The notes under the pieces are model-generated. The model had not been told where the DNA came from. It saw only the letters and a program-made list of their open reading frames with translations, and made no database searches. From positions 878,501-942,500 of the forward strand of contig NZ_JAVJSC010000003.1 in NCBI RefSeq assembly GCF_040219635.1: a stretch of DNA of 64,000 bases, read 5' to 3'. Positions 33,504-41,212 of the stretch are shown here, piece after piece (the stretch's first letter is position 1; each line of letters opens with the position of its first letter). Both the position numbers and the translations under genes were made by a program. The DNA is from Pyruvatibacter sp. Lineage in GTDB: Bacteria; Pseudomonadota; Alphaproteobacteria; CGMCC-115125.

Positions 33504-34151
33504 ATGACTGCGCCCGTCATCAAGATTTGCGGCCTTACCACGCTGGAGGCGGTAACAGCGGTCAATGACATCAAGGCCGATATGGCGGGTTTCAACTTTG
33601 TTGAAAAAAGCACCCGCTATGTAACGCCCCAGCGTGCCGGCGAGCTGGTGTCGGCGCTCACCCCGCATGTCCAGTCCGTCGCTCTCGTTCTCGATGCGGA
33701 TGACGTTGAACTCGATGCCATCATTGCTACCGTATCCCCAGATCTCATTCAGATGCATGGGCGCGAAAGCCCTGAGCGTGTGGCACAGACCAGGGCAAAG
33801 TACAGCCTGCCGGTCATCAAGGCTTTGTCAGTGGAAAATGCTGACGACGTGCAAAAAGCCCATCTTTACGAAGGTGTGGCTGACTGGTTGCTGTTTGACG
33901 CCAAACCCCCTAAATCACTCGCTAATGCCTTGCCCGGCGGCAATGGGCTGGTCTTTGACTGGAACCTGTTGGCAGGCTTCACGAGCACATGCCCGTGGAT
34001 GCTCTCCGGCGGGCTGGATGCCGATAACGTGGCCGAGGCCATCCGGATTTCCGGGGCAACGGCTGTTGATGTCGCATCCGGCGTTGAGAGCGCGCCGGGC
34101 ATGAAAGATCCCCGGCGGATCAAGGATTTTGCCGCTGCAGCGCGGGCATAA
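33504..34151 (+). CDS. trpF: Phosphoribosylanthranilate isomerase
   Basis: This 215-residue TIM barrel carries out the Amadori rearrangement in tryptophan synthesis. IKICGLTTLEAV holds the catalytic Cys9, and LIQMHGRESPE and LLFDAKPP hold conserved residues including the general-acid Asp region. The LSGGLDADNVAEAI phosphate site and DVASGVESAPGMKDPRRI close the barrel. It abuts pyrF and is followed by trpB after about 29 bases. Confidence 0.96.
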   Translation: MTAPVIKICGLTTLEAVTAVNDIKADMAGFNFVEKSTRYVTPQRAGELVSALTPHVQSVALVLDADDVELDAIIATVSPDLIQMHGRESPERVAQTRAKYSLPVIKALSVENADDVQKAHLYEGVADWLLFDAKPPKSLANALPGGNGLVFDWNLLAGFTSTCPWMLSGGLDADNVAEAIRISGATAVDVASGVESAPGMKDPRRIKDFAAAARA

Positions 34152-34180
34152 GCACCGGCGCGGCGTGAAAGGATATGTCA

Positions 34181-35416
34181 GTGAGCGCGTCAGCCTCTTC
34201 AGCGGATATGCCAAACTCGTTTAGGACGGGTCCGGACGATACCGGCCATTTCGGCATTTACGGTGGCCGCTTTGTAGCTGAAACCCTGATGCCCAACGTG
34301 CTGGAACTTGATGAGGCCTACCGTGCCGCCAGGCTGGACCCGACATTCGCGCAGGAGCTGCAGGACTATTCGCAGCACTATGCCGGCCGTCCCAGCCCGC
34401 TCTATTTTGCGGAGCGCCTGACGGAACATCTGGGCGGAGCCAAAATCTACTTCAAGCGCGATGAGTTGAACCATACAGGCAGCCACAAGATCAACAACTG
34501 CCTTGGCCAGATTTTGCTTGCCAAACGCATGGGTAAAAAGCGCATCATCGCTGAAACCGGAGCCGGTCAGCACGGCGTTGCGACTGCTACGGTCGCTGCC
34601 CGCTTTGGTTTTCCGTGTACGATCTATATGGGCGCAACCGACATTGAGCGCCAGGCGCCCAACGTATTCCGCATGAAATTGCTGGGTGCGGAAGTGGTGC
34701 CGGTTACATCTGGCACCGGCACCCTGAAGGATGCCATGAACGAAGCCCTGCGCGACTGGGTAACCAACGTAGAGGGTACTTTCTACATTATCGGCACCGT
34801 CGCAGGTCCGCACCCGTATCCTGAGCTTGTGCGCGACTTCCAGTCAGTCATTGGCAAGGAAGTCCGTACACAGATGATGGAGCGCGAAGGTCGTCTGCCG
34901 GATTCGCTGGTGGCATGCATTGGTGGCGGTTCAAATGCCATGGGGCTGTTCTACGATTTTCTTGACGAGCCATCGGTTGATATCTATGGCGTTGAAGCGG
35001 CGGGGCACGGCGTGGACAAGCCCGGCGAGCACGCAGCCTCGCTGACAGGCGGGTCGCCCGGCGTGCTGCACGGCAACCGTACTTACCTTTTGCAGGACGC
35101 CGACGGCCAGATCACCGAAGGCCATTCAATCTCCGCGGGTCTGGATTATCCCGGCATTGGCCCCGAACACGCATGGCTCAAGGATCAGGGCCGCGTCACA
35201 TATCTGTCAGCTACCGACAACGAGGCGCTTGATGCGTTTCAGATGTGCACGAAACTCGAAGGCATTATCCCCGCCCTTGAGCCGAGCCACGCCTTGGCAA
35301 AGGTGAAAGAACTGGCACCCACTTTGCCCCGCGATCATCTGATGGTGATGAACTTGTGCGGCCGGGGTGACAAGGATGTTTTTGCTGTTGCGGGCTACTT
35401 GGGTGTGGAACTCTAG
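34181..35416 (+). CDS. trpB: Tryptophan synthase beta chain
   Basis: This 411-residue PLP enzyme joins indole and serine. The PLP Lys is in TGSHKINN (about residue 103). AETGAGQHGVATATVAA, GGGSNAMGLF (phosphate-binding) and VMNLCGRGDKD near the C-terminus are TrpB signatures. Two starts are possible. ATG 34175 is only one base behind AAAGGA, while GTG 34181 sits 7 bases behind it, so GTG is preferred. A perfect sigma-54-like string inside the gene (35313-35327) is read as coincidence. The gene ends 3 bases before trpA. Confidence 0.96.
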   Translation: MSASASSADMPNSFRTGPDDTGHFGIYGGRFVAETLMPNVLELDEAYRAARLDPTFAQELQDYSQHYAGRPSPLYFAERLTEHLGGAKIYFKRDELNHTGSHKINNCLGQILLAKRMGKKRIIAETGAGQHGVATATVAARFGFPCTIYMGATDIERQAPNVFRMKLLGAEVVPVTSGTGTLKDAMNEALRDWVTNVEGTFYIIGTVAGPHPYPELVRDFQSVIGKEVRTQMMEREGRLPDSLVACIGGGSNAMGLFYDFLDEPSVDIYGVEAAGHGVDKPGEHAASLTGGSPGVLHGNRTYLLQDADGQITEGHSISAGLDYPGIGPEHAWLKDQGRVTYLSATDNEALDAFQMCTKLEGIIPALEPSHALAKVKELAPTLPRDHLMVMNLCGRGDKDVFAVAGYLGVEL

Positions 35417-35419
35417 GCA

Positions 35420-36244
35420 ATGACCACTCGTATTGAAGCCCGGTTTGCCGACCTCAAAGGCCAGGGCAAAAAAGCCTTTGTGGCTTTCGTCACCGCCGGT
35501 GATCCGGACGCCGACACATCGCTTGAAATCGTACGGGGTCTGCCTGCCGCCGGTGCAGACATCATTGAACTTGGTATGCCGTTTTCAGACCCAATGGCGG
35601 ATGGCCCGGCCATACAGGCTTCCGGCAAGCGCGCGCTGGACGCTGGCGCAACAATGATAAAGACACTCGATCTTGTGCGGGCATTCAGAAACGACGACGG
35701 CACAACACCGATTGTGCTGATGGGCTATTACAACCCCATCTATATCTACGGCGTAGAACGTTTTCTGGCTGACGCAAAGGCTGCGGGCGTTGACGGTTTG
35801 ATTGTTGTCGATCTGCCGCCGGAAGAAGACGACGAACTGTGCCTTCCAGCGATGCAGGCTGGCATCAACTTCATTCGTCTGGCAACACCGACAACCGACG
35901 AAAAACGCCTTCCTGCGGTCCTCGCCAACACGTCTGGCTTTGTCTATTACGTGTCTATTGCGGGCATCACAGGTTCGGCGTCTGCGGATACTAATAAGGT
36001 GGCCGAAGCGGTAAAGCGGGTTAAAGCCTCAACTGACCTGCCGGTTGCCATTGGCTTTGGCATCAAGACACCGCAACAGGCGTGCGCAATGGCAGGCGTG
36101 GCTGACGGTGCCGTGGTAGGCTCTGCGCTGGTGGAGTGTGTGGCGGCAAGTCTGGACGTGCAGGGACGCGCAACAGCGGGCACAGTTGAGAATGTTCTGG
36201 CGCTGGTGCGCAGCCTTGCCGATGGTGCACACGCGGCGGAATAA
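35420..36244 (+). CDS. trpA: Tryptophan synthase alpha chain
   Basis: This 274-residue TIM barrel cleaves indole-3-glycerol phosphate and channels indole to TrpB. The catalytic Glu50 and Asp61 lie in IIELGMPFSDPMADG. The phosphate site includes VAIGFGIKTPQQA and GAVVGSALVE. Directly behind trpB with 3 bases between, then accD after 75 bases: the standard alphaproteobacterial order. Confidence 0.96.
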   Translation: MTTRIEARFADLKGQGKKAFVAFVTAGDPDADTSLEIVRGLPAAGADIIELGMPFSDPMADGPAIQASGKRALDAGATMIKTLDLVRAFRNDDGTTPIVLMGYYNPIYIYGVERFLADAKAAGVDGLIVVDLPPEEDDELCLPAMQAGINFIRLATPTTDEKRLPAVLANTSGFVYYVSIAGITGSASADTNKVAEAVKRVKASTDLPVAIGFGIKTPQQACAMAGVADGAVVGSALVECVAASLDVQGRATAGTVENVLALVRSLADGAHAAE

Positions 36245-36319
36245 CCGCTTCAAGTTTTTGCCTGATTTCTCCGGCACTGTCGGATGGCACGGCACAAGAG
36301 ATGGTTGGGAGATGTTGAG

Positions 36320-37258
36320 ATGAGTTGGCTTGATAATGTAGTGCGGCCAAAAATCCGTACTTTTCTCTCCGCCAAACGCGATACGCCGGACAATCTCTGG
36401 CACAAGTGCAAGAACTGCGGTGAGATGATTTTCCACCGTGACCTCGCAGAAAATCTTCAGGTCTGTACCAACTGTGGTTTTCACGGGCGCATCGGCGCAC
36501 AGGAGCGCCTCGACGGACTCTTCGGCGAAGGCAAATGGGAGAAAATCCCGATGCCGGACGTGCCCGCAGATCCACTCAGGTTTCGCGACCAGCGTAAATA
36601 CACCGACCGCCTGAAAGAGGCCCGCGCCAAGACCGGCGAAAAGGATGCAGTGACGATCGCCCTTGGCCAGCTTGGTGCGCACAAATCTGTTGTACTGGTG
36701 CAGGACTTTGCCTTTATGGGCGGCTCGCTCGGCATGGCGGCAGGTGAGAGCATTGTGAAGGGTGCCGAGCTTGCGGTTGAGCACCGCGCGCCCCTCATCA
36801 TTTTTGCCGCCGCCGGGGGTGCGCGTATGCAGGAAGGCATTTTGTCCCTGATGCAGATGCCGCGCTCAACGGTTGCTGTGCAGATGGTGCGAGAAGCAGG
36901 GCTGCCCTACATCGTGGTGATGACGGACCCGACAACGGGTGGTGTCACCGCGTCTTACGCCATGCTGGGCGATGTCCACATTGCCGAGCCGGGTGCCCTC
37001 ATCGGCTTTGCGGGCCCGCGCGTGATTGAACAGACCATCCGCGAGAAGCTGCCGGATGGCTTCCAGCGCGCTGAATATCTTCTCGATCACGGCATGGTCG
37101 ATATGGTGGTGAAGCGCGGCGACATGCGCGAAACGCTGACACGGCTTGTATCGCTTTTGATGGTGGAGTCAGTTGCAGCGCCCGCTGCGCCGAAAACCGC
37201 CAACGCCCCGGTGCCCTATCAGGCATCCCAGGCAGCGCCTGCTGCAGATGGTGCCTAG
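36320..37258 (+). CDS. accD: Acetyl-CoA carboxylase carboxyltransferase subunit beta
   Basis: This 312-residue beta subunit of the carboxyltransferase makes malonyl-CoA for fatty acids. The N-terminal zinc ribbon has Cys 30, 33, 49 and 52 (CKNC, CTNC). The crotonase-like core includes DFAFMGGSLG, FAAAGGARMQEG, DPTTGGVTASYA and IGFAGPRVIEQTI. The C-terminal Ala/Pro-rich tail of about 35 residues is not conserved. ATG 36320 is chosen over 36284 because it places the family's WLDNVVRPKI at residue 3. Confidence 0.96.
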   Translation: MSWLDNVVRPKIRTFLSAKRDTPDNLWHKCKNCGEMIFHRDLAENLQVCTNCGFHGRIGAQERLDGLFGEGKWEKIPMPDVPADPLRFRDQRKYTDRLKEARAKTGEKDAVTIALGQLGAHKSVVLVQDFAFMGGSLGMAAGESIVKGAELAVEHRAPLIIFAAAGGARMQEGILSLMQMPRSTVAVQMVREAGLPYIVVMTDPTTGGVTASYAMLGDVHIAEPGALIGFAGPRVIEQTIREKLPDGFQRAEYLLDHGMVDMVVKRGDMRETLTRLVSLLMVESVAAPAAPKTANAPVPYQASQAAPAADGA

Positions 37259-37270
37259 AAACCAGCGCCT

Positions 37271-38662
37271 GTGAGCAATCCGCCATCCAAATCGTCTGAG
37301 CCATCAGGTGGAAAAACACCCGCAGGGTCGCCGCCCTATGCGCCGCCGTCTGAAGCCCGACGGCAGCCGAGCGACGCGATTCTGGAGCGGCTCACGGGCC
37401 TGCACCCCAAACTCATAGACCTGTCACTGGGGCGGCTTGAACGCCTTTTGGCAGCGCTGGGCAATCCACAGCAAAACCTGCCACCGGTGATTCACGTCGC
37501 GGGAACAAACGGCAAAGGCTCCGTTGTGGCCTATCTGCGGGCCATGTGCGAAGCGCAGGGGCTGCGTGTGCACGCATATACGTCGCCGCATCTTGTGAAC
37601 TTCCACGAACGCATCCGCCTGGCAACGGATGCCGGTACGAGCGCACCAGTGAATGAGGATGCGCTGGCGAAGTTGCTCGCGGACTGTGAGGCCGCCAACG
37701 CGGGCGAGGCGATTACCTTCTTTGAAATCACCACGGCCGCAGCCTTTCTGGCGTTCTCGCGCGTGCCTGCCGATATTGTGTTGCTGGAAGTCGGGCTGGG
37801 TGGTCGCTTTGATGCCACCAACGTTGTCGCGACACCGAAGGTATGTGTCATCACGCCCGTGTCGCTCGATCATCAAAGTTTTCTCGGCGACACAGTGGCA
37901 AAAATCGCCGGCGAAAAAGCCGGCATTTTGAAGCGGTGTGTGCCAGCTATTATTGCTCCGCAGACGGACGATGCGCTTGGTGTTATTGAAGAGCAGGCAA
38001 TGTCCCTCGCGGTGCCGCTCGCCCGCTTCGGGCAGGAGTTCACAGCCTGTGAAGAGCATGGACGACTCGTGTTTCAGGATGAAACCGGCTTACTGGACCT
38101 GCCGATGCCCGGCCTGCGGGGTCGCCACCAGATTGCGAATGCGGCAACAGCAATTGCGGCGGCACGGGCGTTTGGGGGCATTGAAGAGGCTTCCATTGCT
38201 GCGGGGTTGGAGCGCGTGGAGTGGCCTGCACGTATGCAAAGGCTGAGCGCAGGCCTGCTTGCCGAAAGTGTCAAAGGGGCGGAACTCTGGCTTGATGGTG
38301 GTCACAATCCAGCGGCTGGTGAGGTCATTGCCGAAACGCTCGCAGACCTTGAAGATACCAATCCGCGTCCGCTTGTGCTTGTGAGTGGCATGATGGCATC
38401 CAAGGATACTGGCGGTTTCTTCGATGCCTTTCAGGGCCTTGCTTCCCGCGTCCTCACGGTTGGTATTCCGGGTCAGGAAAATGCGCGAAGTGCCGGCGAT
38501 GTGGCGCTGCTCGCACGAGAGGCCGGACTGGAAGCAACGCCGATGGCGAGTATTGAGGAGGCGCTGGCCCTCGCGGCAAAAACAGAACCAAGCCCACGGA
38601 TTGTCATCTGCGGGTCGCTCTATCTGGCAGGTGAAGTCCTGGCACGCAATTTCGGCCGCTAA
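37271..38662 (+). CDS. folC: Bifunctional folylpolyglutamate synthase/dihydrofolate synthase
   Basis: This 463-residue Mur-ligase-like enzyme adds glutamate to dihydropteroate and folates. The P-loop is GTNGKGS (78-84), then SPHLVNFHERIRL, LEVGLGGRFDATN (metal Glu/His region) and the Omega-loop region ISLDHQSFLGDTVAKIAGEKAGI. The C-terminal domain has LDGGHNPAAGE. A GTG start at 37271 follows accD by 12 bases. The N-terminal 35 residues (Ser/Pro-rich) exceed the usual start. It closes the trp-accD-folC run. Confidence 0.95.
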   Translation: MSNPPSKSSEPSGGKTPAGSPPYAPPSEARRQPSDAILERLTGLHPKLIDLSLGRLERLLAALGNPQQNLPPVIHVAGTNGKGSVVAYLRAMCEAQGLRVHAYTSPHLVNFHERIRLATDAGTSAPVNEDALAKLLADCEAANAGEAITFFEITTAAAFLAFSRVPADIVLLEVGLGGRFDATNVVATPKVCVITPVSLDHQSFLGDTVAKIAGEKAGILKRCVPAIIAPQTDDALGVIEEQAMSLAVPLARFGQEFTACEEHGRLVFQDETGLLDLPMPGLRGRHQIANAATAIAAARAFGGIEEASIAAGLERVEWPARMQRLSAGLLAESVKGAELWLDGGHNPAAGEVIAETLADLEDTNPRPLVLVSGMMASKDTGGFFDAFQGLASRVLTVGIPGQENARSAGDVALLAREAGLEATPMASIEEALALAAKTEPSPRIVICGSLYLAGEVLARNFGR

Positions 38663-38677
38663 AACGCTGCGCGTGGC

Positions 38678-38725
38678 CGAAACAAAAAAAGGGACGGCCG
38701 ATCAGACGGCAGCCCCTCTTTGATT
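38678..38725 (-). terminator. Probable terminator of the wax-ester synthase gene
   Basis: Reading the minus strand, GGGGCTGCCG pairs imperfectly with CGGC-CG-TCCC and is followed by a run of seven T. It stands between the convergent folC and wax-ester synthase genes. The stem has mismatches, so it is called probable only. Confidence 0.5.
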
Positions 38726-38770
38726 TGCCCGATTTCGGCGGCAAGATCTCTGCGGCAAGGCGTGTGTCGG

Positions 38771-40474
38771 CTATTCAGCAGCGCGCAATGGCACAACCTT
38801 TGTGTCCGTCGTAGCGGCGGTGGCCTTGGCTTTTGCCGAAACAGGTTTCTTCTTCGTGGCTGTCTTTTTCTTGGCCGTCGTTTTGCGCTTCGCCTTTGTT
38901 TTGGCCTTTGCCTTTGTTTGTGCCTTAGCGACAGGTAGCTCGTCCGTGGTGCGGCTGCCGAGACTTGTATCGGATTGATGCGCAGGTACCGCTGAACGGG
39001 TCAGCGACGCCCGTTTCTTTGGCGAGGCCGCCATCATTTTCTTGAACTTTGGTGATGCCGCACGGGTTTTTGCAGCAGCCATCAGCTCGTCAAAGCTCTC
39101 CTGAATGCACTGTGCGAAGAACGCAGGATCCGGCACCATCTCACGGCATGACGTAAGCGAGATAGTAATCTGCCCGCCATAGCTGAACACCGGCATGATG
39201 AGGCCCATGCCATCCAGAATGGGCCCAAGACCAAACTGCGTGACCAGACGTGCGCCGGTCATGTAGAGCGGGATATTGGGTCCGGGAACATTGGTGATGA
39301 CGCAGTTCATCGGCAGCGTCATGCGGTTGGCAAGTCCAAGGCCTGTATAAAGCCGTGCCGCCAGCCCGGCTGTCGTGGACGGAATGAACTGGGTGTAGTC
39401 CGTCATCGTCTTGGCACCAACGGCGTTGGTCAGTTCCTTGGAGTCAGTGGTGTGTTCAAAAACCGCTTCCAGACGCTTCATCGGATCTGCAATGTCGGAA
39501 CCAACGGCAACTGTCATTGCTGACACTTGATTACCGGCCGATTTCTGGTTTTCCGGGGGGCGCACTGAAATAGGTGTCATCGCAATCAGGCTGTCGCCGG
39601 GTAGCTCTTCTTTGTCTTCAAGGTACTTACGCAGCGCGCCGCCACAGATGGTCAGCACCACATCATTGATGGTGGCACCAGGCACGACAGTGCGAATGAA
39701 CTTAAGATCGTCGATGGCAAAGCTGCGGCCATCAAATACCCGATGCGGTGAGACGCAGGCATTGAAGCGTGTGCGCGGCACGGGACCAGACGATTTGAGA
39801 TCGCCGGTGGACATTTTAAGGCCGGCACGGGCCAATGCGGGAACCGACCGGGCGATTACGTTTGCTAGTCGGAACGGCTGCACCGCCGTGTGGCCTGCCG
39901 TGCGCGCCAAAAGCTCAAGTGCCAGCGGTTCGCGTTCCGGCACCCATGGTTCTTTGGGCGGCTCTGGCTTGGCGTCAGGCTTGAGGTCGTGAATGGCAGC
40001 GGTCATTTCTGCGCCGGACACACCATCAATGATGGCGTGATGCACCTTTGAAACGACGGCAAACGACCCCTTGGGAATGCCTTCAACATTGTCGAGGCCT
40101 TCCAGCACATAAAACTCCCAAAGCGGCCGGTTGGTATCCAACGCGCGGCTGTGCAGCCGGGCAACTTGAATGCACAACTGCCGCCAGTCACCGGGGTGCG
40201 GCAGCGCGATGTGGCGCACATGGAACTCGATGTCGAAATCAGGGTCTTCAAACCAGTAGGGATGGTCCAGATTGGCAGGCACATAAGCCAACCGTTGGCG
40301 GAAGGCGCGTGACAGGTGCAGGCGCGCTTCGTAGTTTTTCAGTATTTCCTTGAAGGCCAGAACGCCGCCGGGCACCGTGGTCTGATCATAAACGGCGACC
40401 GAGCCGATATGCATTGGCGCGTTCTTCGTTTCAAAATACAGAAACGATGCGTCCATTCCGCTGAGCTGTTCCAC
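38771..40474 (-). CDS. Wax ester synthase/diacylglycerol O-acyltransferase with basic tail
   Basis: This 567-residue member of the WS/DGAT family has the N-terminal MEQLSGMDASFLYFET, the active-site HHAIIDG (145-151) and later NVPGPNIPLY and GLMIMPVFSYGGQITISLTS-like blocks. It esterifies fatty alcohols or diacylglycerol with acyl-CoA to make storage lipid at the membrane. The last 95 or so residues (about 473-567) are a Lys/Ala/Thr-rich tail (KAKAKTKAKRKTTAKKK) like a histone H1 arm, absent from the usual 450-480-residue enzymes. It lies alone between folC and trxA. Confidence 0.93.
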   Translation of the reverse strand: MEQLSGMDASFLYFETKNAPMHIGSVAVYDQTTVPGGVLAFKEILKNYEARLHLSRAFRQRLAYVPANLDHPYWFEDPDFDIEFHVRHIALPHPGDWRQLCIQVARLHSRALDTNRPLWEFYVLEGLDNVEGIPKGSFAVVSKVHHAIIDGVSGAEMTAAIHDLKPDAKPEPPKEPWVPEREPLALELLARTAGHTAVQPFRLANVIARSVPALARAGLKMSTGDLKSSGPVPRTRFNACVSPHRVFDGRSFAIDDLKFIRTVVPGATINDVVLTICGGALRKYLEDKEELPGDSLIAMTPISVRPPENQKSAGNQVSAMTVAVGSDIADPMKRLEAVFEHTTDSKELTNAVGAKTMTDYTQFIPSTTAGLAARLYTGLGLANRMTLPMNCVITNVPGPNIPLYMTGARLVTQFGLGPILDGMGLIMPVFSYGGQITISLTSCREMVPDPAFFAQCIQESFDELMAAAKTRAASPKFKKMMAASPKKRASLTRSAVPAHQSDTSLGSRTTDELPVAKAQTKAKAKTKAKRKTTAKKKTATKKKPVSAKAKATAATTDTKVVPLRAAE

Positions 40475-40682
40475 GGCCTTAGTCTCCCCATTGGTTTTGT
40501 TGGGATAATTTCACCACACTTCGCACGCTCGTCAAAGGGCCATGCGCAACGGCGTGCCGGATCGGTGTATTTCCGGGCTATTTCAAAAGACGTAGCGGCT
40601 TCAATGATATAGCCCGGTGCGCAAACCACCGGCAATGTAAAACCCACCGCCTTACTGAAACGGCAACCAACACTCAACGAAA

Positions 40683-40712
40683 AAGCCGATGGTCCTTTAG
40701 GACCATCGGCTT
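40683..40712 (-). terminator. Rho-independent terminator of trxA
   Basis: A 13-bp perfect stem, AAGCCGATGGTCC (40683-40695) with GGACCATCGGCTT (40700-40712), has a 4-base loop. Read on the minus strand it ends in TTTTT. It lies 41 bases beyond the trxA stop. Confidence 0.9.
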
Positions 40713-40752
40713 GGTTGTTCTCGGCCTCAAGGAACTGCCTTGAGGGAAAAAG

Positions 40753-41073
40753 TTAGAGTGAGGCTTCAATCCATTCGCTGATCTTGCTCTTGGGTTGCGC
40801 GCCAACCTTGGTGGCAGCAACCTGACCGTCCTTGAAAATCATCATGGTCGGAATGCCCCGCACGCCGTACTTCGTGGGAATGTTGGGGTTTTCGTCGATG
40901 TTGATTTTGGCAATCGTGAGTTTGCCACTCATCTCGCTGGCGAGTTCTTCCAGGGCCGGGGCAATTTGCTTGCATGGGCCGCACCATTCAGCCCAGAAGT
41001 CCACCAGCACAGGGCCGGATGCATCAATCACGTCGCCTTCAAAACTGTCGTCCGTCACTTTGGTCGTAGCCAT
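40753..41073 (-). CDS. trxA: Thioredoxin
   Basis: This 106-residue classical thioredoxin has the active site WCGPC at residues 30-34 in FWAEWCGPCKQIAP, the cis-Pro GIPTMMIF and the KVGAQPKSKI end. It reduces disulfides of ribonucleotide reductase and other partners. ATG 41073 has AGGAG 8 bases upstream, and the upstream 42-codon extension is non-conserved. It has its own promoter (41159-41187) and terminator, so it is probably transcribed separately from addA. Confidence 0.97.
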   Translation of the reverse strand: MATTKVTDDSFEGDVIDASGPVLVDFWAEWCGPCKQIAPALEELASEMSGKLTIAKINIDENPNIPTKYGVRGIPTMMIFKDGQVAATKVGAQPKSKISEWIEASL

Positions 41074-41158
41074 GCGACATCTCCTGAAAAAAGCCCCAAA
41101 AATCTGTGGGGCTGGCGGCCTGCGGTGCGTTGCAGACCAGTTGGTTCGTGTTGGGGTG

Positions 41159-41187
41159 AATGTAGGAATGCCCGGCGGGAGGGTCAA
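41159..41187 (-). promoter_or_regulatory. Predicted sigma-70 promoter of trxA
   Basis: On the minus strand TTGACC (41187-41182) is followed after 17 bases by TACATT (41164-41159), about 86 bases upstream of the trxA ATG. The spacing is ideal. Confidence 0.6.
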
Positions 41188-41212
41188 GCACATTAACAAT
41201 ATGTGATATATC

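Noticed and set aside
35313..35327. Perfect sigma-54 consensus (TGGCAC-N5-TTGC) upstream of trpA
   Set aside because: It lies wholly inside trpB and encodes the conserved residues ELAPTLP, so protein constraint explains the string. trpA follows trpB by 3 bases and needs no own promoter.
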